From assembly GCF_016906995.1 (NCBI RefSeq), contig NZ_JAFBBD010000002.1, positions 333,667 to 397,666 of the forward strand: a stretch of DNA of 64,000 nt, written 5' to 3'. The notes beneath the pieces were generated by a model. It searched no databases. It was given only the letters and a program-made list of their open reading frames with translations, and was not told the origin of the DNA. Below, piece after piece: positions 1 through 9,018 of this stretch; position 1 is the first letter of the stretch, and every line of letters starts with the position of its first letter. The stretch comes from Spongiibacter marinus. Lineage in GTDB: Bacteria; Pseudomonadota; Gammaproteobacteria; Pseudomonadales; Spongiibacteraceae. The translations under genes and the position numbers were made by a program.

Positions 1-1716
1 TCGGCGAATGGGGCCTTTATTGATTATAAAGATGGCAGTGGCCCGCAGTTTGTGGCGCCGGTCACTGTGGATATGGCGTCGCGATCGTTTATTGCGGCGC
101 TGCCGCAGAGCAGCTTGGCGACGGGTCAGCCGTGGACGCTGTACGTTGCCTCGGGCATCAACAATGGCGAAGGTGGCTTCCTTAACGATAACGCGGGCTT
201 TCGCAGCCTACCTCATCAGCCGCCGGTATTTAACCTGGCTTTTCGCGACTACGACGATGAGCCGGCGTTATTTAATTTCTGGTTTGATGAAAGTCAGTCG
301 ACGGCGCTGAACACGGGCGATGTTTCCGCCTTTTCCCAGCAAATTGACTGGGCGCGAATGGGCGAGACGGAGCCCGAGCCGCTGCGCTATGGCTACAGTA
401 ATCGCTGGTATCTGTCCTCGGTAGCGGGTACCGAGCTCGGGGATGGCAACTTCGCGGCGGGTGTTGATCGCAGCGAGGCGGGGGTGGTTGCCGACCCCGG
501 TTACTACGATGCTGTTCAGCCCTACGGGATTTATATTCCCAGCAGTTACTCGCCATCTTCTGAGTCGCCGAGCCTGTTTACCTGGTTGCTGCACAGCTTT
601 ACGCAGAACCACAACCAATACAGTGCCAGCGTCCCGAACTACTTGTTATCGGCCTGCGAAAATCTTCGCCAGTCGGTGTGTGTCACGCCGCTGGGCCGCG
701 GTTCAGCCGGTTACTATGAGACCGCCGCAGAGCTGGATTTCTGGGAGGTGTGGCGCGATGTGGCGGCGCATTTCAATATCGACAGCGAAGCCGTGTTTAC
801 CACCGGCTACTCGATGGGTGCGATTGGCTCGATCAATCTCATGGTGAAATACCCTGAGGTGTTTTTTGGCGGGGTGATCCTTGCCGGCTCCCATGCCAAC
901 GCTAATCTGTTGCCGTGCTCGCTGGATAATAACGGCTGCGTCGAGCCCAAGGGGCCGGAGTTGATGGAGAACCTGAAATGGAACGGGTACTACCAGGCCC
1001 ACGGCACCTTTGACCAACTTGTGCCCTTTCCGGATGCGCGCGCCACGGCAGACGGCATGCGCGACTTCGGCTATCGCTATGTCTTCGACCACTACTTAGT
1101 GGAGGACCATATTGTCTGGACCCTGAAAGATGCCGGCTACTCTGCCTTTGAAAAAGCCGCACAGTGGATGGTGGACTGGCAGGCATCAGAGGGTCAGCGT
1201 CGCGCTGCTCCCGGTGAGCTGGTTTATCGCTGGGAGCCAGATAAGGTGAATGCCGATTGGGGCATCGGGCCTACTGGGGCGTGGTGGTTGGAAGAACTTG
1301 AGGCCGTTGCAGGCGCCGAGTTTGCCGAAATTCGCGCCCAGTCCGGCGCCTTACCCGAGCCCAGTATTTCTTTGGAGCCCAGCGTAGGCGAGTTGATTTT
1401 TCCCGATGCGACGACCTTGAGCCCAGCCGTGCGCGACAGTCAGTTGTGGCAGCGAGGGAGTGCAGAGGCGGCGACCGGAGAGCTGCGGGCCAGCCTAGTT
1501 CAGGTGGCAGCGCTAACGATCAATTTGCGCGAGGCCGGTATTGCTGAGCGCGACAATAAACGTCTTGTGCTCAGTAGCGATAGTCCCTACCAGCTTCGCC
1601 TCACCGGTCTGGATGATGGCCAGAGCGTTGAGGTTGAGGGCAGTCGCTGGCAGGTGCGTAACGGCGAGCTTGTATTGAGTATGCCAGCGGGCGACAGCCA
1701 GGTGGTGTTCCCATGA
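1..1716 (+). CDS. Secreted alpha/beta-hydrolase esterase (PHB depolymerase-like), 5' end missing
   Basis: The reading frame is open to base 1, so the true start lies outside the window and the GTG at 52 should not be taken as the start. The visible 571 codons begin with a beta-rich segment. An alpha/beta-hydrolase core follows, with the nucleophile in GYSMG (Ser codon 811-813), a candidate acid Asp in HGTFDQ (1012-1014) and a candidate His in VEDHIVW (1108-1110). The core resembles extracellular poly(hydroxybutyrate) depolymerase/feruloyl-type esterases. A further beta-rich tail follows. Its stop overlaps the next start by ATGA, so it is translationally coupled to a GH3 glucosidase lipoprotein. 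This suggests the pair removes ester and sugar groups from one substrate outside the cytoplasm. The exact substrate cannot be read from the sequence. Confidence 0.75.
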   Translation, partial: SANGAFIDYKDGSGPQFVAPVTVDMASRSFIAALPQSSLATGQPWTLYVASGINNGEGGFLNDNAGFRSLPHQPPVFNLAFRDYDDEPALFNFWFDESQSTALNTGDVSAFSQQIDWARMGETEPEPLRYGYSNRWYLSSVAGTELGDGNFAAGVDRSEAGVVADPGYYDAVQPYGIYIPSSYSPSSESPSLFTWLLHSFTQNHNQYSASVPNYLLSACENLRQSVCVTPLGRGSAGYYETAAELDFWEVWRDVAAHFNIDSEAVFTTGYSMGAIGSINLMVKYPEVFFGGVILAGSHANANLLPCSLDNNGCVEPKGPELMENLKWNGYYQAHGTFDQLVPFPDARATADGMRDFGYRYVFDHYLVEDHIVWTLKDAGYSAFEKAAQWMVDWQASEGQRRAAPGELVYRWEPDKVNADWGIGPTGAWWLEELEAVAGAEFAEIRAQSGALPEPSISLEPSVGELIFPDATTLSPAVRDSQLWQRGSAEAATGELRASLVQVAALTINLREAGIAERDNKRLVLSSDSPYQLRLTGLDDGQSVEVEGSRWQVRNGELVLSMPAGDSQVVFP

Positions 1717-4076
1717 AGTGTGGCTTCCCGGTTAATGGGCTAGTAATTCTCGCCGCTGTGAGCGCCCTGTTAGTCGCTTGCGGGGGCAGTTCTTCACCCT
1801 CTGAAACAACAACGCCAGACCCAATAAGCCAACATTGCGGCGAGCTTAGTGAACGACCGTGGTGTGACGCCTCGCTATCAGCCGCGCAGCGCGCGGAATT
1901 GTTGGTGTCTGCAATGAGCCTGGAGCAAAAAATCGATTACCTCGCGGGCGACGATCCCCAGGCCTCGGCCAGTGGCGACCCCTATGTCGGCATCGTTAAT
2001 GGTATCGATGCCTTGGGCATCCCGCCGCTGAGAATGAGCGACGGCCCGGTTGGCGTGCGCGGAAGTCCGGCCACGGCGATGCCGATACCACTGGCCTTGG
2101 CGGCAAGTTTTAACCCGGCGCTGGCGCATGAAACCGGTGCAGCGATCGCCAATGAAGTGCGTAACAAGGGTAATGATCTCGTGCATGCGCCGGTGGCCGA
2201 TTTAGTGCGCAACCCGCTGGCGGGGCGCAGTTTCGAAACCTTTGGCGAGGACCCCCTGCTGGCAACACGAATGGTTGTCGAGTGGGTGAAAGGTAGCCAA
2301 GCCCAGGGCGTGATGGCCAATATCAAACACTATTTGATGAACACCCAAGAAGGCATCGTTAGTGTGCCGCCCGTCGCTGCGGTGGTGGGTGGCCGCTCGG
2401 TAGTGAATGCGGTGGTGGATGAGCGCAGTATGCGCGAGTTGTATATGCCGCCCTACGAAGCCGCGGTGAAGGAAGCGAATGTTGCTTCGGTAATGTGCGC
2501 CTATAACTACGTGAACGGTGCTCCAGCGTGTTCTTCAGAGTACTTGTTGAAAAGCGTATTACGCGATGAATGGGGTTTTGACGGCTTTTTAGTCACCGAT
2601 TACTTCTTTGCCCAGAAAGATACGGTGCAAACTGCAAATGCCTCGCCCATGATCGAAATGCCCTACGGCGTATTTTTCTCCCAGCCTTTGTTGCAGGCGG
2701 CTGTGCAGTCTGGCGCGGTGCCTGAGCAGGTTCTGAACGACAATCTTACCCAGATATTTCGGCGCTTGTTCAGCGTCGGTTTTTTTGACCGCCCCCGTTA
2801 TCAGCGCAACGACGACAATATCGACCAGGCTGCCCATGCGGTATTGGCGCAAGATGTTGCCGAGCAAGGGGCGGTGCTGCTGCGCAACGAAGGGGTGTTG
2901 CCGTTGAACGACGATGTTCGCCGCATCGCGGTGATCGGCGCGTCGGCGCAAACGCGCCCGAGCGGCGGTGGTTCCTCTTTCGTGACGCCATTTCGTTTTA
3001 AAACGCCACTCGAGGCGTTAACGGAGCGGGCGGGCGACGACGTAGCGGTCTCTTACTATGACGGTAGTGATATCGCTGCCGCAGTAGCGGGCGCCGCCGA
3101 GGCAGATGTCGCATTGGTGTTTGCCAGCAATTTGGCAACCGAGGGCAGCGACCGTTTTTGTTTGGCACTCGACTGCACACTCGCCGATGCGCCTGACTCC
3201 CTATTGCTAAACAACCTCCAAGGGGGAGCCCCCACCTTATTGGATCAGCTGATAGATCCGGTATTTGCCAGTTCGCCAATACGCGAGGTACTTGATCAAC
3301 TGTTTGCGCCGCTGCTGTTAGGCGCGCCGTTGCTGCCGGTGTCTCACGACAACCAGGATGCATTAATCACTGCGGTGGCGGCAGCAAATAGCGACTCTGT
3401 GGTGGTGTTACAAAATTCGGGGGCGGTGCTCACGCCGTGGCGCGAGCAGGTTAACGCGCTATTGCAGGTCTGGTACCCAGGGCAGGAGGGCGGTAGTGCC
3501 ATTGCCCGGCTGCTGTTTGGCGATACCGACCCGGGCGGCCGCCTGCCGCTGAGCTTTCCGGAGGAGGAGCTGGACAACCCTGTTGCCGGAGACCCTTGGC
3601 GCTACCCGGGCCTTGCCAATCAAGCGGAGCATAGTGAAGGCGTTTTTATCGGCTATCGTTGGTTTGATCAGCAATCGCGAGAGCCCGCCTACCCCTTCGG
3701 CTACGGCTTGTCTTATAGCGAGTATTCGTTGACGGACTTGCGAGTTATCCGCGACGAGGGTGGGGTCGTGGTAACGGCGCGGGCGAGCAATATCGGCGAC
3801 CGCGCCGGTTGGGTGGTGCCGCAGCTATATGTTGGCCTGCCAAGCCCGGCTGCTGGTATTGAGCAGCCGCCGTGGGCGCTAAAAGACTTCTCCAAGCATT
3901 GGTTGGCACCGGGCGAGTCAGCAAGCCTGCGCTATCAGCTTAGCTCACGGGATTTGAGCTATTGGGATGACAGCGCCAAAGACTGGGCCATGGCGGCCGG
4001 TGACTACCAATTCGCGCTGGGCTGGTCCTCTCGCGACCGTGTTATGCAACAGCAGCTATCGCTGGGTGGCCTGTGA
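1713..4076 (+). CDS. Glycoside hydrolase family 3 beta-glucosidase-type lipoprotein
   Basis: 787 residues. The N-terminal hydrophobic segment ends in a lipobox (LVAC, Cys23), so the enzyme is probably an outer-membrane or periplasmic lipoprotein. The GH3 (alpha/beta)8 domain is recognisable by RMSDGPVGVRG, KHYLMNTQE and the nucleophile segment GFDGFLVTDY (Asp296; the common form here is SDW). The C-terminal half carries the EGSDR motif of the alpha/beta sandwich domain and the YPFGYGLSYS entry to the Fn3-like domain. GH3 enzymes remove terminal beta-linked glucose or related sugars with retention. The start ATG overlaps the esterase stop (ATGA). The substrate may be a glycosylated natural product rather than cellulose, but this is inference. 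Confidence 0.9.
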   Translation: MKCGFPVNGLVILAAVSALLVACGGSSSPSETTTPDPISQHCGELSERPWCDASLSAAQRAELLVSAMSLEQKIDYLAGDDPQASASGDPYVGIVNGIDALGIPPLRMSDGPVGVRGSPATAMPIPLALAASFNPALAHETGAAIANEVRNKGNDLVHAPVADLVRNPLAGRSFETFGEDPLLATRMVVEWVKGSQAQGVMANIKHYLMNTQEGIVSVPPVAAVVGGRSVVNAVVDERSMRELYMPPYEAAVKEANVASVMCAYNYVNGAPACSSEYLLKSVLRDEWGFDGFLVTDYFFAQKDTVQTANASPMIEMPYGVFFSQPLLQAAVQSGAVPEQVLNDNLTQIFRRLFSVGFFDRPRYQRNDDNIDQAAHAVLAQDVAEQGAVLLRNEGVLPLNDDVRRIAVIGASAQTRPSGGGSSFVTPFRFKTPLEALTERAGDDVAVSYYDGSDIAAAVAGAAEADVALVFASNLATEGSDRFCLALDCTLADAPDSLLLNNLQGGAPTLLDQLIDPVFASSPIREVLDQLFAPLLLGAPLLPVSHDNQDALITAVAAANSDSVVVLQNSGAVLTPWREQVNALLQVWYPGQEGGSAIARLLFGDTDPGGRLPLSFPEEELDNPVAGDPWRYPGLANQAEHSEGVFIGYRWFDQQSREPAYPFGYGLSYSEYSLTDLRVIRDEGGVVVTARASNIGDRAGWVVPQLYVGLPSPAAGIEQPPWALKDFSKHWLAPGESASLRYQLSSRDLSYWDDSAKDWAMAAGDYQFALGWSSRDRVMQQQLSLGGL

Positions 4077-4104
4077 GTGCAGTTTACGGCGCTTGCTGCT
4101 AGAG

Positions 4105-4121
4105 TGTATTCACTGAATACA
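4105..4121. promoter_or_regulatory. Perfect palindrome, candidate operator before the molybdopterin oxidoreductase
   Basis: TGTATTCA-C-TGAATACA is a perfect inverted repeat with 8-base arms and a 1-base centre, 53 bases upstream of the ATG at 4174. Size and symmetry suit a TetR- or GntR-type dimer. The cognate regulator is not identifiable from the window. Confidence 0.4.
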
Positions 4122-4173
4122 TTGTGCGCGATGGCGCGCAGATAATAATAAGCGTGTGCAAGAGAGGCCTGTT

Positions 4174-6309
4174 ATGCCGCGATCCGGTACGTTTTATCGA
4201 ACCTGTAACCTCTGTGAAGCCATGTGCGGTGTGGCGATAACGCTGGAAGAGGAGCAGATTATCGCGATAAAAGGGGATGAAAACGACCCTTTTAGTCGCG
4301 GCCATATCTGCCCCAAAGCGCTGGCTCTAAAAGACCTGTATGAAGATCCCGATCGCCTGCGCAAGCCGATGGAAAAGCGCGATGGCCAGTGGCATGAGCT
4401 GGAGTGGGAGGAGGCGCTGGATAAAGTTGCCGAGCGTATGCGCAGTCTTCAGCAGGAGCATGGGAAGGATGCACTTGGGGTCTATTTGGGCAACCCAAAT
4501 GTGCATAATCTGGGTGGAACCCTGCTCAACGGCGGCTTTTTGCGCGCGCTGAAAACGCGCAATAAATTTTCGGCGACGTCGGTAGACCAACTGCCCCACC
4601 ATATGGTCGCCTGGAAACTGTTCGGGCATCAATTGCGCATCCCTGTTCCCGACATCGATCGCAGTGATTATTTTGTCATTATGGGCGGTAACCCGCTGGC
4701 GTCGAACGGCAGCATTATGAGTGTGGCGGACGTGCGCGGACGGCTAAAGCAGGTAAGGCAGCGCGGCAAAGTGGTGGTGATTGACCCGCGGCGAAGCCAA
4801 ACGGCAGAGCTGGCTAATGAGCATCACTTTATACGCCCCGGTAGCGATGTACTGCTGCTCTTGGCGATGTTGAATCACTTGTTTGCCTCAGCGCAGGTGA
4901 CGTCCGGCCACTATCGCAGTTTGCTCGATAGCGACCCAGTGGCGCTCAAACCGCATTTTGATGCCTACACTCCCGAGCGGGTGGCGGAACATATTGGCAT
5001 CAGTGCCGCTGATATTCGCAGACTGGTGGACGAGTTTTGTGCGGCCGAGGCGCCGGTGTTGTATGGGCGCATGGGCGTGTCGGTGCAGGAGTTTGGCGCG
5101 CTGTGTCAGTACTTGATTATGCTGTTCAACGTGCTTACCGGTACGCTCGATAGCCCCGGCGGCTTGATGTTCACCACGCCCGCAGCCGACATTTTGCCCC
5201 AGACCGGGCGCGGAAACATGGGGCGCTTTCACAGCCGGGTTCGCCAGCTACCAGAATTTAATGGCGAGCTGCCGGTCTCCACGCTGGCAGAGGAAATTAC
5301 CACCCCCGGTGAAGGCCAGATTAAAGGCATGGTGCTGATCGCGGGAAACCCGGTACTGTCTACGCCCAATGGCGACCAGTTAGATAAGGCCTTTGCCAGC
5401 TTGGACTTACTGGTGTCGGTAGACTTCTATCTGAATGAAAGTAGCCGCCATGCCGATTTTATTTTGCCGCCGGTCAGCCCGCTTGAGCGCGAGCATTTCG
5501 ATGTGATTTTCAATCTGTTGGCGGTGCGCAACAATGTTCGCTACGCGCCAGCATTATTCCCTCCCGGTGCTGAAGCCCGCCACGATTGGCAAATTTTGTT
5601 GGGCCTGCGGGACCGTCTGGCACCGCCTCGCTCGATGAAGGAACGGCTGAGCCGCCGCGTTGAACAACGCCTCGGGCCAAGCGGCCTGTTGGCCTTCCTA
5701 TTGCGCCGGGGCCCCTACGGCGCAGGTTTGCATCCCTTTAAGGGACTGACGCTGTCTAAACTGAAATCCGCGCCACACGGTATTGATCTGGGGCCGCTGC
5801 AGCAGCAGTTGCCGAAGGGGCTTTATCATAAAGATAAGCGTATTCACTTGAGCGCGGCGTTTTTCCTGGCTGACCTGCCCCGTGTTGAGCAACGCTTCTT
5901 CGAGCAACAGCGCGCGGCAGCATTCTTACTTATCGGCCGCCGGGATGTGCGCAGCAATAATTCTTGGTTGCATAACAGCCAGCGCTTAGTGAAAGGGAAG
6001 TCGCGCTGCACGGTATTGGTTCACCCCGATGATGCCCGGCGCTTGAATATTGCCGACGATGACACCGTGCGAGTCAGTTCGCGGGTTGGCAGTGTTGAGT
6101 TACCGGCATCAGTCAGCGACGAGGTGATGCCCGGTGTGGTGAGCATTCCACACGGTTGGGGCCATCACCGCAGTGGCACGGCCTGGCGCCGCGCAGAGGC
6201 CAATGCCGGGGTGAGTGTTAACGACCTTACTGACGAGCAGTTTATTGACAGCCTGTCGGGAAATGCGGCGCTGAACGGTGTGCCGGTGAACGTAGAAGCG
6301 GTTGCATAG
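4174..6309 (+). CDS. Molybdopterin-dependent oxidoreductase with N-terminal [4Fe-4S] site
   Basis: About 711 residues of the DMSO-reductase superfamily. The N-terminus has the 4Fe-4S cysteine pattern C11-x2-C14-x3-C18 and C46 in GHICPKA. Bis-MGD-binding landmarks follow (IMGGNPLASN near the middle, VLIAGNPVLS, and the C-terminal GxVELPASVSDEV and IPHGWGHH segments). No twin-arginine signal is seen, so it is probably cytoplasmic. Around the region that usually carries the Mo ligand I see SATSVDQLPHH, with no Cys or Sec. An upstream GTG at 4156 is possible, but AGAGAGG sits correctly for ATG 4174. Electron partner and substrate are unknown. It lies between the GH3/esterase pair and a TonB-dependent receptor, suggesting a shared catabolic role. 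Confidence 0.85.
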   Translation: MPRSGTFYRTCNLCEAMCGVAITLEEEQIIAIKGDENDPFSRGHICPKALALKDLYEDPDRLRKPMEKRDGQWHELEWEEALDKVAERMRSLQQEHGKDALGVYLGNPNVHNLGGTLLNGGFLRALKTRNKFSATSVDQLPHHMVAWKLFGHQLRIPVPDIDRSDYFVIMGGNPLASNGSIMSVADVRGRLKQVRQRGKVVVIDPRRSQTAELANEHHFIRPGSDVLLLLAMLNHLFASAQVTSGHYRSLLDSDPVALKPHFDAYTPERVAEHIGISAADIRRLVDEFCAAEAPVLYGRMGVSVQEFGALCQYLIMLFNVLTGTLDSPGGLMFTTPAADILPQTGRGNMGRFHSRVRQLPEFNGELPVSTLAEEITTPGEGQIKGMVLIAGNPVLSTPNGDQLDKAFASLDLLVSVDFYLNESSRHADFILPPVSPLEREHFDVIFNLLAVRNNVRYAPALFPPGAEARHDWQILLGLRDRLAPPRSMKERLSRRVEQRLGPSGLLAFLLRRGPYGAGLHPFKGLTLSKLKSAPHGIDLGPLQQQLPKGLYHKDKRIHLSAAFFLADLPRVEQRFFEQQRAAAFLLIGRRDVRSNNSWLHNSQRLVKGKSRCTVLVHPDDARRLNIADDDTVRVSSRVGSVELPASVSDEVMPGVVSIPHGWGHHRSGTAWRRAEANAGVSVNDLTDEQFIDSLSGNAALNGVPVNVEAVA

Positions 6310-6393
6310 GCGATGGCACGGGATTTGCCACGCAGGGTTTGCCAATAATAAAAAAAATATAACCATGTTCCATGGAATGCTGGAGAGCTGTAA

Positions 6394-8913
6394 ATGAAAA
6401 CGAACAAAGCTGTGTTGTTCCCGCTGGCGATGTCTGCGCTATCGACGTTGTGCGTCGCGCCGAGTTTTGCGCAAACTGAAAATCGCGCCATGCTGGAAGA
6501 GGTGGTGGTCACCGCTCGGCGGCGCGAAGAGAGCTTGCAGGATACCCCGCTGGCGGTATCGGCGTTGGGCTCGGATATGCTTGAGCAAATGGGTATCAGC
6601 GATATTGAAGGCGTGGAAACACTGGCGCCCAGTCTGCAGTTCTCGCAGACTAACTACAAAGCGCCGGCGGTCTTTATTCGCGGCATTGGCCAGCGCTCGG
6701 GTAATCCCGTGCTGGACCCGGGGGTGGGCATGTACTTGAACGGCGTCTACGTGCCACGCTCTGATGCCCAGCTGCTCGATGCGGTTGATGTGGCGTCGAT
6801 ACAGGTATTGCGCGGCCCTCAGGGCACGCTGTTCGGCAAGAACAATATTGGTGGCGCCATACTGGTTGATTCGAAAAAACCGTTTACCGACGGCTTTGAA
6901 TTTGGCGCAAAACTTGGCGCGGGGAATTACGGGCAGAAAAGTGTCAAGCTCGATGCCAACCTACCGCTCAGCGACAGCATCGCTATGCGTGTCGCGGTGA
7001 ATGCCAAGCGCAGCGATGGCTCAATCGATAATGTCGCCGCTGACTATGCGCTGTTTGACCAGGACCGCATGGCGGTGTCATCGCGGCTGATTTGGTATGT
7101 CAACGATGAGTTCGAAGTCGACGTCTTCGGCTTTTTAAGTCGTATCGATGAGCGCGGTTCCCCCTACAACTGCGTTTTTCAAAACAGCAGTGCCATTCTT
7201 GCGCAGGGCATTTACCGAGGGGCTGATGGTTCGGATTTACAGGCCGCCTGTAACGAGAGCTCTGAATTAGCGAAAACCTTTAAGGTCAGTCAAACCGCGG
7301 AGGATGCGGTCTATGCGATCGACAACCATATGCTGGCACTCACCTTGCGCGGCTCGATTGCGGGAATAGATGTAGAGAGCATTACCAGCTACGCGATGCA
7401 GGACAATATCCGAATTAGTGGCGACTCTGATGGCACGGCGATTCGTGCAGTGGCGGTTGGTCCTGATGCCGGTTATCAGGTACTCAATGGCTCTGATGAT
7501 CCATCGGTCGGCGATGCTGTGCGTGAGCAATTCAGTCAGGAGGTGAAATTCAACGGCACCGCCTGGGACGATACCTTGAACTACACCTTTGGTGTGTTCT
7601 ACGCCGAGGAGAGTTTGGACAATAGCATTGATGGCACCGAGGTGGGCGACAACGGCTTGGTGGCGGTAGGGCCGGGCGCTGCGGTTGATCTGGGCATTCC
7701 GCTTCCCAATGCCCTGGTGTTGCCCGTGCAGGCCAACGCCGTTGCCTTGGCCGACTACGAAAACACCACTGCGGCAGTGTTTGCGCAGGGAACATGGGAT
7801 ATGACCGAGACCCTGCAGCTGACATTGGGTTTGCGCTATACCGAAGAAGAGCGCAGTACGGTGCAAATTCAAGGCACGCCGGACTACGATGAATACGCGA
7901 GTCGGCTCAATGCCCAGATCGGCAGCAACCCCGCAATATTGCTTCCCGTCACCCATGTGATGGACGGTATTTTTTCGCCGGTGCCGCTGGCGCAGTATTT
8001 TGCCTATGAGGCGCCCTCGGTTCCTCTGCTGTATGCGGCGCCGCTGCGCGGTGATACGCGCTTCTCGGAATTTACGCCAGCGGTCACGCTCAATTACCTG
8101 GCTGATGATGAACTGCTTGAGTCCCTGAATCTCGACAGCTTTATCGCCTATGCCACAGTGAGCAAGGGCTTTAAGTCGGGTGGTTTGGATGTGCGCTCGA
8201 CGCAGACCGACTCGTCGATCAAGCAGTTTGAGCCTGAGATTGTCGTCAACAAAGAGATCGGTTTTAAATTAGACGCCTTGGATAGCCGCCTGCGTTTCAA
8301 TGTAGCGGTGTTCCAGATGGATTACACCGATCTACAGGTCGCGCTTTATGAGCGCGGCACCACTCAAACAGAAGTGGTGCAGTTTACCGGCAATGCGGGC
8401 GAGGCCGTGGTCGACGGATTTGAATTTGAGATTACCGCCCTACTGGGTGATTTCACCATCAATGCCAATGCCGGGTATACCGACGGCGACTTTATTGACT
8501 ATGACCTGGGTACCAATACCGCTGATGGCTTTGCGATTGTTGACCGCAGCGGCGAGGCGTTTCCCCAGGTGCCGCAAAATGTTCGCGGCGTTGTCGTGCA
8601 ATATGATTGGCACTCGCCGATTGGTCTGATTATTCCACAGCTGCAGTACTACTATTCCGATGAAATATTCATCGGTACTGATTACCTCAGCGGTGAATAC
8701 GCGAGCTCGACCATCGGTCAGTACGAGCTTTTCAATGCCAGGGCGCGCTGGCAGATCAATGAACAGATGGGCGTATCGGCCTACGTGAATAACCTAAAAG
8801 ATGACCCCTACTTTGTTGGCGGGATCGCAGTAACCAGCGTGATCGGTGTTGCCAATCGCGTTCCCGGAACGCCGCGCGAGGTGGGCGTAGAGTTTAGCTA
8901 CCAATTTCAATAA
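6394..8913 (+). CDS. TonB-dependent outer-membrane receptor
   Basis: 839 residues. A signal peptide ends near SFAQ (about residue 26). The TonB-box/plug start EEVVVTARRREESLQDTP follows, then the plug motif VLRGPQGTLFGKNNIGGAI and a long beta-barrel ending in GVEFSYQFQ with a terminal aromatic pattern. This is the IroN/FyuA-like receptor type that is expanded in bacteria using complex organic substrates. No Fur-like box is evident upstream. A short palindrome, TTCCATGGAA (6368-6377), lies 16 bases before the start. It probably imports the substrate handled by the neighbouring esterase, GH3 and oxidoreductase (inference from order only). Confidence 0.92.
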   Translation: MKTNKAVLFPLAMSALSTLCVAPSFAQTENRAMLEEVVVTARRREESLQDTPLAVSALGSDMLEQMGISDIEGVETLAPSLQFSQTNYKAPAVFIRGIGQRSGNPVLDPGVGMYLNGVYVPRSDAQLLDAVDVASIQVLRGPQGTLFGKNNIGGAILVDSKKPFTDGFEFGAKLGAGNYGQKSVKLDANLPLSDSIAMRVAVNAKRSDGSIDNVAADYALFDQDRMAVSSRLIWYVNDEFEVDVFGFLSRIDERGSPYNCVFQNSSAILAQGIYRGADGSDLQAACNESSELAKTFKVSQTAEDAVYAIDNHMLALTLRGSIAGIDVESITSYAMQDNIRISGDSDGTAIRAVAVGPDAGYQVLNGSDDPSVGDAVREQFSQEVKFNGTAWDDTLNYTFGVFYAEESLDNSIDGTEVGDNGLVAVGPGAAVDLGIPLPNALVLPVQANAVALADYENTTAAVFAQGTWDMTETLQLTLGLRYTEEERSTVQIQGTPDYDEYASRLNAQIGSNPAILLPVTHVMDGIFSPVPLAQYFAYEAPSVPLLYAAPLRGDTRFSEFTPAVTLNYLADDELLESLNLDSFIAYATVSKGFKSGGLDVRSTQTDSSIKQFEPEIVVNKEIGFKLDALDSRLRFNVAVFQMDYTDLQVALYERGTTQTEVVQFTGNAGEAVVDGFEFEITALLGDFTINANAGYTDGDFIDYDLGTNTADGFAIVDRSGEAFPQVPQNVRGVVVQYDWHSPIGLIIPQLQYYYSDEIFIGTDYLSGEYASSTIGQYELFNARARWQINEQMGVSAYVNNLKDDPYFVGGIAVTSVIGVANRVPGTPREVGVEFSYQFQ

Positions 8914-9018
8914 ACCGTAATGCCGCCAGGCTCGTGGATGGTTAGGCCATTTACGGGCACTCGCGTTGATAAAGATGGACGCGGCCGACAGCCGGCCACG
9001 AGAAATGGACGAGGGACT

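Noticed and set aside
52-54. GTG as the true start of the first gene
   Set aside because: The frame is open from base 1 with protein-like residues in the same style as the following beta-rich region.
7267-7956. Long antisense open frame within the first TonB receptor (229 codons)
   Set aside because: Opposite-strand frame inside a clear receptor gene, with a His/Arg-rich composition typical of antisense shadows in GC-rich DNA.
8920-9018. Longer N-terminus for the M20 peptidase
   Set aside because: The extension is charged and unlike family proteins, and the hydrophobic anchor plus ribosome site mark ATG 9019.
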